Positions 10,694 to 20,294 of a DNA stretch of 62,000 bases are shown one piece after another (the stretch's first letter is position 1; each line of letters starts with the position of its first letter). Origin of the DNA: Adiantum capillus-veneris (lineage: Eukaryota > Streptophyta > Polypodiopsida > Polypodiales > Pteridaceae); the NCBI GenBank assembly GCA_014529385.2, contig CM043966.1, forward strand, positions 85,716,087 to 85,778,086. The letters are read 5' to 3'. A program made the position numbers and the translations under genes. A model generated the notes under the pieces. It was given only the letters and a program-made list of their open reading frames with translations, was not told where the DNA came from and searched no databases.

Positions 10694-11440
10694 CCTGCCG
10701 CCGCATTTTTCAGGTTTGTACCCTGCTGGGAATGTGTGCGGCAGAGTTACCCGGAACGCGGAACGGGAACGGGCCTCCCCGCCGAACGGGCGAACGGGAA
10801 GGGGTCCGAAACGGGAAGGGCGCAGAACAAGAGGCTAAAAAAACACCCAAATAATGTTATTTTTAGCGTTATGTGTTTGAATACAAGGAGTACTAGAGTC
10901 CTTTGACTCTATTACCCACAAGAAACACGATTCAAAGACCATTCAACCTTATTATGACTTGATTGGGATGTGAGGCGCCCAGAGTACATAGTACATACAC
11001 AACATTGAACAAACACAATGCCCATACACAATTGTCAATAACATATGTAATTACATATTAGAGCTCTTAAATAATTGCAAGAGTAGAAGTCAGAGATAAC
11101 AATTTTCGCTTAATTCTGGCTAACAAGGCCCGCCAAGGCGCTACAAAAAAACCAAAGGTGACATACCATAATGAGAGTCCAGACTACAAGGGGGCCAAAC
11201 CAATGACCACAATACCAACAGATTGAAGTGACAAATACCATAAAGATGCTAGTAGCTACAAATGTCAAAGAGGGCAAGGCTCAACCAGCCATACAAAAAG
11301 GTAAGAATAATGGAAGTCCTAAAGTCGCAACTCTCGAGCCTCAAGATTCAAGACTCAAGAGCCACTAGCCTCAGAGGCCTCCCAATTCGTAGTAGCAGGC
11401 TATAAATCATGCACATCCTCCCATTCCTCATCATCGAGCT
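10694..11440. other. Unassigned sequence between E1 and the hAT remnant
   Basis: A GC-rich patch at 10735-10825 has repeated GAACGGG units that resemble those at 12800-12960 on the other side of the hAT transposase, so both may be sub-terminal parts of that element. The rest is plain AT-rich sequence, probably the 3' untranslated side of the transposase. No terminal inverted repeats were identified. Confidence 0.4.
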
Positions 11441-12800
11441 CTAGGCCGGCTCGATCTCAGCCACGGATGAAGTACCTGGTGTTGGTTGATGTGCATCTCT
11501 ACCTGCCTGAGGAGCCTCTTGCTCCATCTCCCACTGTGTAAAAGGATCTGTCTGTTTGTCTGTACTCTTGCAAAGCATTTTCAAATTTGCGCTGACAAAG
11601 ACAAGATCATTAGCCTTCTCCACTCCAAGCTGATTCCTCTTCTTGGAAGCAATGTGGCTAAAAGTACTCCACCACTGCTCCAAGCATGAGGTACTAACTG
11701 ACTGGCTGAGAATACGAATCGCCAATCTCTGAAGCTCAGGGCCATCATAGCCATAGTCCTCCCACCATAGCATTGAACCTATCTTCCTGCGATCAATCTT
11801 GAGCATCTGGATTGCCAAATGACCCCCGCATCTCTCTGTACTGTCTCAACTGATCTCTGACAATGCGTCGCCCATCTCTGTCTAGAACCATCTTGTTTAA
11901 GATCTCTGTAAATTGATTCATGACTTCTCTGTCTGTCTCTTGCCCTGCACCTTGGAACTCTGAATCCATCATGTACGATGCCTTGGGTAAAGGAGAGGCA
12001 TATGAATTCCACCTTGAGCTGCAAAGCGCATGGATCTCCTCATATCGCTCTACTTTCGGCTCAAGCTATGCAAGCTGCTCAATCATGCGGTCCATTGCCT
12101 CATAAATCTTGCCAATGCAAGGATCAATGCCATCCAGAACTTAAAGCAATTGAACCACCGGTTTTACCTGTGTGTCCAGACTTTTGAGCTCCTTCCAGAA
12201 CTCAAGATCCTCTGCCTTATCCTTGCACAAAATCCCTGCAACTGTCTTTGCATAGGGGGCGGTGGCGAACTCATTGATGAAGACCTGTCGGACCGCATTT
12301 TGACATTCAGACAGCTTGCGCACAAGAAGAAAGTTGAATGCGAAGCGGGTGTGTGAATACTTTAGAAGCACTTTGCCGCCCGACCTCTTAAGGTACTCAC
12401 TCCGAACCAAGTTGTGATTGTTGATGAAAGTAACAATCTTCACTGCATCAGCAATGACTGGAGCGCTCCAGTCTAGCTTGCCAATGTCTTTTAGAAGGTT
12501 GTTCAAGTAGTGCGCCATGCAAAAGCACACTGTCACATGCGGATAGTGGCCCTCTATAATAGTTGTTGCTGCCCTGTTTGATGCCTCCCCATTTGTGACA
12601 AAGGCCACCACGTGTTACTCACCGATCGTTTTTATGGCCGTTGTCCACTCTGTAGAGAGGACATCGGCGGACTTGCCACTCTCGGTGGCATCATGAGAGT
12701 GCACAAAGTACATCTCTCCACTCGAGTATGCGACGAGACCATGGATAGATCTCTTCCTTGTATCGCTCCACCTATCGGTAATGAGGGAAACGCATAGTTA
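11441..12800 (-). pseudogene. hAT-superfamily transposase, dead
   Basis: From the right, the minus strand reads ITDRWSDTRKRSIHG and then VHSHDATESGKSADV, which is the DUF659 region of plant hAT transposases. After an in-frame TAA near 12617 it continues VAFVTNGEASNRAA and the core to about 12141 (YSHTRFAFNFLLVRKLSE). The frame then shifts several times. The C-terminal hAT dimerisation domain lies at 11818-11590 (GPELQRLAIRILSQS, then LEQWWSTFSHI). The N-terminal BED finger is missing. Neighbouring GC-rich patches may be element ends. Confidence 0.82.
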
Positions 12801-12985
12801 CAGGGGACGGGAAGGACGGGGCCTAGGGCCGCCTAACGGTCGAAACCGGGCCGGGGCAGAAGGGAACGGTCAAGAATTCATCTAACCGACGCGGTCGCAA
12901 GCTGCCGGAGTGGACCGGGGACGAACGCGGACGGACGGGAACGGCGGGCAGAATTTCAAATTTTGAAAAAATGGACCGTTTTTAA
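12801..12985. repeat. GC-rich patch with GGACGGGAACGG units
   Basis: Irregular repeats of (G)ACGGGAACGG, GGACGGG and ACGGTC lie next to the hAT remnant and recur in looser form at 10735-10825. They may be hAT sub-terminal repeats. No coding sequence is seen. Confidence 0.4.
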
Positions 12986-13059
12986 CGGTCGCTTACAGCC
13001 AACGTTCACTTCTCTGGGGGGTTTGTCACAAGACGGGCACCACGTGCCAATAGAAAAGA

Positions 13060-13097
13060 GCAGACTGAACAGACTTTTAGCACTTCAATAACAACTG

Positions 13098-13134
<37 letters not shown>

Positions 13135-13438
13135 GACACCCGACACGGAGTGGCGGAATTCCACCCCAGAGAGTATTGGCCCCAAACCTTGGCGCCCCTT
13201 TCGGTATTTCTTTATATTACTACTAATTCGCAAAGTACAACAGCCGAGGAGCATCTCCTCTGCAATCTGCGCGCTGAAGAGTGCCAGAGAGGACCCCCAA
13301 GGCTCATATTTAAAGTCCCAAAGCCTAAAAGCATCAAATATGAAAAGCTGACCCAAGAAAACACTTTCCTAAAATTTCGGGATTTACCTAAAAATCCGCC
13401 GCGAATTGCGGAACGTCCGTACAGGTGCCACGTCATCA
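13060..13438 (-). repeat. LTR fragment related to E1
   Basis: The minus strand starts near TGATGACGTGGCACCTGTAC and contains the shared block (AAGAAATACCGAAAGGGGCG, then GGGGCC) at about 13217-13170. A (GA)n run at 13100-13132 lies inside. It is a partial or solo LTR; no internal region of its own adjoins it. Confidence 0.6.
13100..13132. repeat. (GA)n microsatellite
   Basis: About 16 GA units within the LTR fragment. Confidence 0.9.
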
Positions 13439-13562
13439 TATTTTGATGTACAAAGTCTTTTGAGTGTGTTCTGCTTTATTTTTAATGTCTTTATGTCACT
13501 TGGGGCCCCATCGGACGGGGTCCCCATAAGTTGGTAGGACTTCTTCTTCTGTTACTTGTTCT

Positions 13563-13733
13563 TCTTAGGGTTTCTAGAATTAGGGTTTGCAGGTTTTAGG
13601 GTTAGGGTTTCTAGAATTAGGGTTTACAGGTTTTAGGGTTAGGGTTTCCAAAATTAGGGTTTCAACAATTAGGGTTTCTAGCAGAAATTACGGTTTAGGC
13701 AATTAGGGTGTCTGGCAGAAATTAGGGTTTAGG
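13563..13733 (+). repeat. Degenerate telomere-like AGGGTTT tract
   Basis: About a dozen AGGGTTT or TTAGGG units are separated by short variable spacers (CTAGAATT, GCAGGTTTT and similar). This is the plant telomere heptamer in degenerate, interstitial form. It lies about 90 bp upstream of a TATA box, a position where telo-box motifs are known in plant promoters. The spacers make it unlike a true telomere end. Confidence 0.75.
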
Positions 13734-13818
13734 CTCCTCGGCCACATCTGTAAGTTGGCTCCATTCTTTAGGCTTTGACACGTCAGCAGTTTGTTACAGG
13801 GTTTGGCCCTTGGGAGGC

Positions 13819-13825
13819 TATAAAA
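13819..13825 (+). promoter_or_regulatory. TATA box with CT-rich leader
   Basis: TATAAAA lies about 200 bp upstream of an ATG at 14030. Between them is a strongly CT-rich stretch (CTCTCTAC-type units, 13840-14028) like a plant pyrimidine-patch leader. It suggests a real core promoter for the truncated ORF that follows. Confidence 0.5.
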
Positions 13826-14029
13826 GCACTCACGCGCTCCTCTCTACGGTCTACCGTCTACTCTCTACACTCTACGCCGTCTACGGTCTACCTACAAGCG
13901 CTCAAGCTCTACCCTTGAATCTCTCTACCCACTCTCTCCCTCTTCTATCCTCTCAACTTTGAAGCTCTCCTCTACTCTCTCTCCACACAAGCTCTCCTAA
14001 GCTATTAGCTCTACTCTCTCTCCACCATC

Positions 14030-14185
14030 ATGTCATCTCAAGCTAACTCCACTTCTCAAGCCGGCCCTTCTCGAAGGAGGCCCGCCGTGCAAACATGGTC
14101 GTGGTGGGATGAAGTTGACTCTACCACATGTGGTAAAGGTGGCGGTGCAAGACTGCTGTGGTGTAGCTTGTCCACGGACACATAG
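14030..14185 (+). CDS. Truncated ORF downstream of the TATA box
   Basis: The ATG at 14030 opens MSSQANSTSQAGPSRRRP and then VQTWSWWDEVD. At about 14150 the L2 copy A LTR begins, so the last dozen codons and the TAG at 14183 are foreign. The Trp-rich stretch after a Ser/Pro/Arg-rich start is compatible with the beginning of a BED-finger hAT transposase, but this is only a guess. The original product is not recognised. Confidence 0.4.
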   Translation: MSSQANSTSQAGPSRRRPAVQTWSWWDEVDSTTCGKGGGARLLWCSLSTDT

Positions 14186-14197
14186 GGTTGGGATGTG

Positions 14198-15713
14198 TCA
14201 CGTGACATCCCCTCCTTTCCAAAGTGAGGTACTGGTACCGCACTGTATGGCGTCGAGGGAGGTCGCCAATAGCATCCGGAATCCTAGAAGGGACTCTTCG
14301 CCAGCCCACTCTGATGTGTGGGTCGAGCGGTACTTGAACTTCATAAAGGTCTGCAACGCTTGCTTCTTTGGGCCGCGCCGAAAGCGACACAAAGTCTTCT
14401 GAATCTCCTTTCTTGCTTCAACTTCGTCTAGAGTCCTGCTTCTTTCGTCTTCAAGAATCTCCATGGCTGAAAATTCCTGATTCAATCTCCAACACAAAAC
14501 CATGAAAATACCCATTCCATGTAAAGTGAAGGAAAAAAATCTTGTCTTCTCTAAAGACTGTGTATGCAATGTAGACGAACATAGAGACGAAGTGACAACC
14601 CGTTCATCAAACACATGCAAACAATGTGGTCGAATCTTTTCTATTTGATCGAAATCAATCAACTGTGGCAAATCACAATGGAGATGCCCATGCTTGGTGC
14701 TCATACAATCATGTGCTCTTTCGGAAACTGTTTCATGCCAAGGAAGAGACATGGAATGTGACTTCCTGACATACAAACTTTTCAGCTTTTCATGAACAAT
14801 CCGCATACATTCGTGCTCATCCATGAGAGAAACGTGCTCAACATACAATATGTCATGCCTAGGAAAAGGGATCACATAACGATGCTGACTAAAATACAGG
14901 AAACCTTCACGAATGAAACACTCGAACAATGCGTGCGTATCAATCATGCGAACACATAATACTTCCTGTGAGGGTTCCTTGGACCAAGGCTCGAGAGCCA
15001 AGATCGGTTCTTCGGGATCTATCGAATCGTCTTGTGGGGGATCTGTGGACCTCGACTCGAAAGCCAAGATCGATTCTTGGTGATTGATCGATTCTACAAC
15101 AAGGTTAGCTTCGCTAGAAAAAGCATCAACTAACACATCATCCTTGTGAACAATCACATCGTCTTCATGCAACTCATCATGCTTGTGAGAAATCACATCT
15201 TGATCATGCAAATCATCATGCTTGTCATTGGCATCCAAATCATTATGCAAATCATTGGCATCCAAATCATCATGCTTATCATTGTGCTTCAAATCATCAT
15301 GCAAATCATTATCATTCAATTCATCATGCTTCTCCTCATGCAATACATGTGTGTCATGCTGTGGAGAAGAAGAGATTGAGAGTCTCCTTTTTCCGATTCT
15401 GTTGCATCTGTGTCTGAGCTTGAGAAAAGAGTCGCAATAACTCTTGCATTTGTGTTTTATTCTCGCGATAAAATTCTGCTTCTATGGCTGCCCTTCGTTC
15501 TTGGTACTTACGCTCGATGGCTGCCATATCTTCTTCGTAGGCTTTTCTTTCTGCTTCTCTTTCTTGGTCCAACTCCTCCATAGGAGTTAGTGCAATCTTT
15601 GTCGTAGATGGGGAAGGGTCGGAAAAACCTCCTGGTGGGAAAAATTCTTCTTCGCCTCTCTCATGCTCATCACCTCCAAGCGAAGTATCCATTCCGCTTC
15701 GAGTGATGATCAT
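14198..15713 (-). pseudogene. L2 copy A ORF, frameshifted
   Basis: The start at 15713 gives MIITRSGMDTSLGGDEHERG, as in copies B and D. It continues with a charged, probably coiled-coil stretch (about 15600-15400), breaks by a frameshift near 15360, and resumes with the Asp/His repeat region (HDDL, NDLH, KHDD units, 15343-15130). The unrecognised C-terminal domain follows (FLYFSQHRYVIPFPRHD, LPQLIDFDQIEKIRPH). The normal stop is mutated to TGG, so the frame runs into the LTR and stops at 14198. Confidence 0.75.
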
Positions 15714-15947
15714 CCTGCAATCGTGGGTTCTTGTGGGTTCTTGGGTTCTTAAGTTCACGAGGAACTTGGGTTCTTGAGGGTCTTGGGTTCTGAAGTTCAC
15801 GAGGAACTTGGGTTCTTGGGGGTCTTGAGGTTCTGAAGTTCACGAGGAACTTGGGTTCTTGGGGGTCTTGAGGTTCTTGAGGTTTTCTTTCGCTTGCAAA
15901 TCGCGTTGGAGAAGGATCTTCTCTTGACCCGAGTTCTACCCTTTTCT

Positions 15948-15959
15948 GCTCTGATACCA
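15948..15959 (-). other. Primer binding site (tRNA-iMet), copy A
   Basis: The minus strand reads TGGTATCAGAGC, the standard plant initiator tRNA-Met primer site, one base from the LTR end at 15961. Confidence 0.9.
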
Positions 15960-15960
15960 A

Positions 15961-16772
15961 TGTTAGGTGCAGCGGAATGAATGTTGTATTTTCTCAAGAT
16001 TAGTGATCTTTATTGCTCAAGGTTCCTTTTAGTTCTTAGGGAAAGAGAGAGCTTTCCGTCTTATGGAGAGTGCTGTGATCACGAACAAAGTGAGTGGATG
16101 TTGTGCGTGCAAATGAATGAGACTGAGAGAAGGAGAGAAGAGATACGACACCGAGAGGTTGTAAAACCCTCCTCCGCAGGCCCCACTCTCGTCGGCGAGA
16201 GTGGTCTATTCTTTGATTGCACAAAGGTGTACAATGCGTATGCAATGGACTATGCAACTTGGTCTATGCCGATGACGACGACGGTGACGACGACGACGAT
16301 GACGATGATGATGATGGCTGAAATCTGGGATCTTCTTGATGCTGAATTTTTGGGGCTGTCTCAAGGCTAAAAATGGATTGTTTTGCGCTGTGTTTTTATG
16401 GCTAAACTTGGGGGATCATCTGCAACTGAATGGAGAAAATCTGCTAATGTTCTGCTGCTGAAAACCTGCGCTTTTATCACTGCTGAAAACTGATGATCAA
16501 AACGCTGATTGCTGGGACTGAAAACGCTGAGATCTGCTGCAGGTTGCTGGCGTTTTTGGATGAAAAACGCTTGCTGAAGGGCTGGCATTTTTATGGCTGA
16601 AAACGTTGGACTTATAGGCTGCTTGAGCGACCATGCAAGGGAGGGGACGCGGGGGGACTTCTGTGGTAGGAATCGCCAAGGCAAGGGATGGAGATGGCGA
16701 GGATGTACTGCGCGAGGGAAGTTCTGCTGAGAAGTTGCCTGTTGAGCGGGAAGCTCTTGCTGCCTCTTCTGC
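15961..16772 (-). repeat. L2 copy A 5' LTR, truncated
   Basis: On the minus strand it ends CCGCTGCACCTAACA at 15961. It includes the stem-loop with CTCTCGCCGACGAGAG near 16185-16202 and a variable GAC/GAT triplet tract (16265-16317). It stops at about 16772 where plus-strand L2 LTR sequence begins, so the U3 start is missing. Confidence 0.85.
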
Positions 16773-17324
16773 TTAGTTTTCAGCCATGAAGAACCTCAGT
16801 TATCAGCCCTAAAACGCAGATCTGCAGCAGTCAGAAACGCAGATTTTTAGCCTATGGAATAGCAGCAAATCAGTCCCCCACAAAGGTTGCAGATGATCCC
16901 CCATTTTCAGCCATAAAAACGCAGCCAAAACAGTAATTTTCAGCCACCCAAACAGTCCCCGAAAATCAGCGATTAAAAGATCTCAGATTTCAGCCATCAA
17001 GTCGTCGTCCTCATCGGCATAGTCCCATTGCATCAGTCCATTGCATACGCATTGTACACCTTTGTGCAATCAAAGTAGACCACTCTCGCCGACGAGAGTG
17101 GGGCCTTCGGAGGAGGGTTTTACAACCTCTCGGTGTCGTATCTCTTCTCTCTCCTTCTCTCAATCTCATTCATTTGCACGCACAACATCCACCCACTTTG
17201 TTCGTGATCATAGCATTCTCCATAAGACGGAAAGCTCTCTCTTTCCCTAAGAACTAAAAGAAACCTTGAGCAGTAAAGATCACTAATCTTGAGAAAATTC
17301 AACATTCATTCCGCTGCACCTAAC

Positions 17325-17325
<1 letters not shown>
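16773..17325 (+). repeat. L2 copy B 5' LTR, truncated
   Basis: It starts within the LTR at TTTTCAGCCATGAAGAACC (compare 23097) and ends CCGCTGCACCTAACA at 17325. The stem-loop is at 17080-17101. Confidence 0.85.

Positions 17326-17409
<84 letters not shown>
17326..17409. repeat. (TA)n(GA)n microsatellite replacing the L2 leader
   Basis: About 25 TA units, then about 17 GA units, begin exactly at the LTR end, where the primer site should be. Confidence 0.9.
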
Positions 17410-17411
<2 letters not shown>

Positions 17412-17490
17412 CGGCACCAGATGGGGTCCCAAACCCCCCTCCAAAGGCCCCCCTCTCTGTTACTAGAGAGGTATTTTCTCTAGATTGCAC
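17410..17490 (-). repeat. Scrap of an inverted L2-type LTR hairpin region
   Basis: On the minus strand it has a stem (CCTCTCT 17452-17458 with AGAGAGG 17465-17471), then GGGGGCCTTTGGAGGGGG and a TTGGGAC end. This resembles the divergent LTR at 4834-4875 rather than the L2 LTRs beside it. Confidence 0.5.
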
Positions 17491-17614
17491 CTCAAGACCC
17501 CCAAGAACCCAAGTTCCTCGTGAACTTCAGAACCCAAGACCCTCAAGAACCCAAGTTCCTCGTGAACTTAAGAACCCAAGAACCCAAGAACCCACAAGAA
17601 CCCACGATTGCACG

Positions 17615-19141
17615 ATGATCATCACTCGAAGCGGAATGGATACTTCGCTTGGAGGTGATGAGCATGAGAGAGGCGAAGAAGAATTTTCCCCACCAGGAGG
17701 TTTTTCTGACCCTCCCCCTTTCCCATCTACGACGAAGATTGCACTAACTCCTATGGAGGCTTTGCAGCAATTTGTTCTGAAACAGAAGTTAGAACGAGAA
17801 GCAAGAAATTCAGAAAGAAAAGCAGAAAGAAAGCGTGAACACGAAGAAAGAATGGCAGCCATAAAGCATGAGTACAAAGAAAGGAAAGCCGCCTTGTTGC
17901 AACTCTTTTCTCAAGTGCCGGCACCGATGCACGAAATTCGAAAAAAGGAGACGCTCTCTATTTCTTCTCCTCCAAAGCATGACACACACGATTTGCATGA
18001 TTGTGTGAAGCATGATGATGATGATTTGATTGATAATGATTTGCATGATGATGAGAAGCATGATGAATTGAATGACAATGATTTGTATGACAATGACAAG
18101 GATGATGATTTGCATGATCACGATGTGATTTCTCACAAGCATGATGATTTGCATGATCAAGATGTGATTTCTCACAAGCATGATGAGTTGCATGAAGATG
18201 ATGTGATTGTTCACAAGGATAATGTGTTAGTGGATGCTTTTTCTAGCGAAGCTAACCTCGTTGTAGATTCGATCAATCACGAAGATCCGATCTTGGCTTT
18301 CAAGTCGAAGTCCAAAGAACCCCCACAAGGCGATTCGATCATTCAAGAAGAAGCGATCTTGGCTCTCGAGCCTTGGTCCAAAGAGCCCTCACAGGAAGTA
18401 TTATGTGTTCGCATGATTGATACGCACGCATTGTTCGAATGTTTCATTCGTGACGGTTTCCTGTATTTTAGTCAGCATCGTTATGTGATCCCTTTTCCTA
18501 GGCATGACATATTGTATGTTGAGAACGTTTCTCTCATGGATGAGCACGCGTGTATGCGGATTTTTCGTGAAAAGTTGAAAAGTTTCTATGTCAGGAAGTC
18601 ACATTCCATGTCTCTTCCTTGGCATGACACAGTTTCCGAAAGAGCACATGATAGTATGAGCACCAAGCATGGGCATTTCCATTATGATTTGCCACAGTTG
18701 ATTAATTTCAATCAAACAGAAAAGATTCGACCTCATTGTTTGCATGTGTTTGATGAATGGGTTGTCACTCCATCTCTATGTACATCTCCATTGCATACAC
18801 AGTCTTTAGAGAAGAAAAGATTTTTTTCCTTCACTTTACATGGAATGGATATGTTCATGGTTTTGTGTTGGAGATGGTTTCAGGAATTTTCAGCCATGGA
18901 GATTCTTGAAGACGAAAGAAGCAGGACTCTAGACCAAGTTGAAGCATCGAAGCAGCCACAGAAGACTTTGAGTCGCTTTCGGCGCGGCCCAAAGAAGCAA
19001 GCGTTGCAGACCTTTATGAAGTTCAAGTACCGCACGACCCACACATCAGAGTGGGCCGGCGAAGAGTCCCTTCCAGGATTCCGGATGTTGTTGGCGATCT
19101 CCCTCGACGCCATACAGTACGGTACCAGTACCTCACTTTGA
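17615..19141 (+). CDS. L2 copy B protein: coiled coil, Asp/His repeats, unknown C-terminal domain
   Basis: 508 codons, intact. Residues 1-50 match the start of the copy D gag ORF. Residues about 50-110 are rich in Glu, Arg, Lys and Ala (EREARNSERKAERKREHEER) and likely coiled coil; they replace gag core, zinc knuckle and protease. Residues about 125-205 are Asp/His/Asn-rich repeats (HDDL, NDLHDD, HDQDVISHKHDD). Residues about 255-508 form a conserved domain with no family I recognise (ALFECFIRDGFLYFSQHRY, LPWHDTVSERAHD) and a short hydrophobic patch (FFSFTLHGMDMFMVLCW). The stop lies directly before the polypurine tract, the place where env-like genes sit in some plant gypsy elements. Function unknown. 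Confidence 0.7.
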   Translation: MIITRSGMDTSLGGDEHERGEEEFSPPGGFSDPPPFPSTTKIALTPMEALQQFVLKQKLEREARNSERKAERKREHEERMAAIKHEYKERKAALLQLFSQVPAPMHEIRKKETLSISSPPKHDTHDLHDCVKHDDDDLIDNDLHDDEKHDELNDNDLYDNDKDDDLHDHDVISHKHDDLHDQDVISHKHDELHEDDVIVHKDNVLVDAFSSEANLVVDSINHEDPILAFKSKSKEPPQGDSIIQEEAILALEPWSKEPSQEVLCVRMIDTHALFECFIRDGFLYFSQHRYVIPFPRHDILYVENVSLMDEHACMRIFREKLKSFYVRKSHSMSLPWHDTVSERAHDSMSTKHGHFHYDLPQLINFNQTEKIRPHCLHVFDEWVVTPSLCTSPLHTQSLEKKRFFSFTLHGMDMFMVLCWRWFQEFSAMEILEDERSRTLDQVEASKQPQKTLSRFRRGPKKQALQTFMKFKYRTTHTSEWAGEESLPGFRMLLAISLDAIQYGTSTSL

Positions 19142-19152
19142 AAAGGAGGGGA

Positions 19153-20260
19153 TGTCACGTGACACATCCCAACCCTATGTGTCCGTGGACAAGCTACACC
19201 ACGCAAGGTTCAGTCAGTTCAGTCAAGTCTAGATTAGCAGTGATCTGGCACTTTTGTGAGTCTATTCGTAGACCGTGCATGCCCAATCACTTAGCATAGA
19301 TGCATATCCTCCGGTTGCACACAGCATGATCATTGGAATTCCCATCAGAATCCATTAGCATCAGTTAGGGGAATTTTCCAGTGCATTTAGCCTATTTTCC
19401 TATTTGTTGGGATTTTCACTTATTATTTTTAAGTGACTTTCCAACAAAAGTAGGTAGAGCAATTTCGCTAAGTTTCTATATAAGCAAACCCAAGTTAGCA
19501 CTTTCTGGGAGAAGAGGTAGCAGGAGCACCTTGCTCAACGGGCAACTTCTCAACAAGACCAACCCCCGCGACTACTTTGGCGTTTTCTCCACAGAAGACC
19601 TAGAGATTTTGCATCGGATCAGCCTTGGCGATTTGTGCACAGCAGATCAGCCCCGGCGTCATCACGACACAGCAGATCAGCCTAGCGTTTTTGCATTTGC
19701 AGAACCCCGGCGACAAAAGGACCAATTTCAGCCCCTGGCGTTTTTGGATTTCAGCAGCAAATTAAGACCGGCATTATTCACCTAAAGTGTAGTAGATTCA
19801 GCCCGTAAAGACCATCAGTTTTCAGCCCTAAGAAACCTCATTTTTCAAGCAAGAAAACGCAGCCAAAACAGTCATTTTCAGCCACCGAAACAGTCCCGAA
19901 ATTCAGCAATTAGAAGATCTCAGATTTCAGCCGTCGTCGTCGTCATCGCCATAGACCAAGTTGCATAGTCCATTGCATACGCATTGTACACCTTTGTGCA
20001 ATCAAAGAATAGACCGCTCTCGCCGACGAGAGTGGGGCCTTCGGAGGAGGGTTTTACAACCTCTCGGTGTCGTATCTCTTCTCTCTCCTTCTCGCAGTCT
20101 CATTCACTTGCACGCACAATATCCACTCACTTTGTTCGTGATCATAGCACTCTCCATAAGACGGAAAGCTCTCTCTTTCCCTAAGAACTAAAAGGAACCT
20201 TGAGCAAATAAAGATCACTAATCTTAAGAAAAAACAACATTTATTCCGCTGCACCTAACA
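19153..20260 (+). repeat. L2 LTR shared by copies B and C
   Basis: It begins TGTCACGTGACACATCCC after the polypurine tract AAAAGGAGGGGA and ends GCACCTAACA. A TATA-like TCTATATAAGC lies at about 19475, the stem-loop near 20014-20036 and AATAAAGATCAC near 20207. It is the 3' LTR of B and the 5' LTR of C. Confidence 0.9.
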
Positions 20261-20281
20261 TTCATTTCGCTGCACCTTACA
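20261..20281 (+). repeat. Duplicated U5 end beside the copy C primer site
   Basis: Twenty-one bases resembling the last part of the LTR (TTCATTTCGCTGCACCTTAC, then A) are repeated between the LTR end at 20260 and the primer site, with two changes relative to the LTR copy. Confidence 0.8.
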
Positions 20282-20282
20282 T

Positions 20283-20294
20283 TGGTATCAAAGC
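20283..20294 (+). other. Primer binding site, copy C
   Basis: TGGTATCAAAGC, one mismatch from the tRNA-iMet primer site TGGTATCAGAGC seen in copies A and D. Confidence 0.8.

Larger units (their letters stand above)
14150..16772 (-). mobile_element. L2 copy A (minus, both LTRs truncated)
   Basis: On the minus strand: partial 5' LTR (16772-15961), tRNA-iMet primer site, a very short leader, an ORF region (15713-14198), polypurine tract and the first 58 bp of the 3' LTR (14207-14150). It faces copy B head to head at 16772/16773, where both 5' LTRs lack their U3 starts. The leader is shorter than in copy D because about 280 bp between the primer site and the GCAGAAAAGGG segment are missing. Confidence 0.85.
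16773..20260 (+). mobile_element. L2 copy B (plus)
   Basis: Order: truncated 5' LTR (16773-17325), TA/GA microsatellite and foreign LTR scrap in place of the primer site and leader (17326-17490), intact ORF (17615-19141), polypurine tract and 3' LTR (19153-20260). The 3' LTR also serves as 5' LTR for copy C. With no primer site this copy cannot be reverse transcribed, yet its ORF is the best preserved of the four. Confidence 0.87.

Noticed and set aside
13563-13733. A chromosome end
   Set aside because: The telomere-like units are degenerate, broken by spacers and flanked on both sides by ordinary sequence.
17339-17614. N-terminal extension of the copy B ORF through the TA/GA microsatellite
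   Set aside because: The conserved start MIITRSG at 17615 is shared with other L2 copies, and the upstream part is microsatellite and leader read by chance.
17990-18220. CRISPR-like or satellite array
   Set aside because: The short repeats are in frame within a coding region and have no spacer-repeat structure; the genome is eukaryotic.
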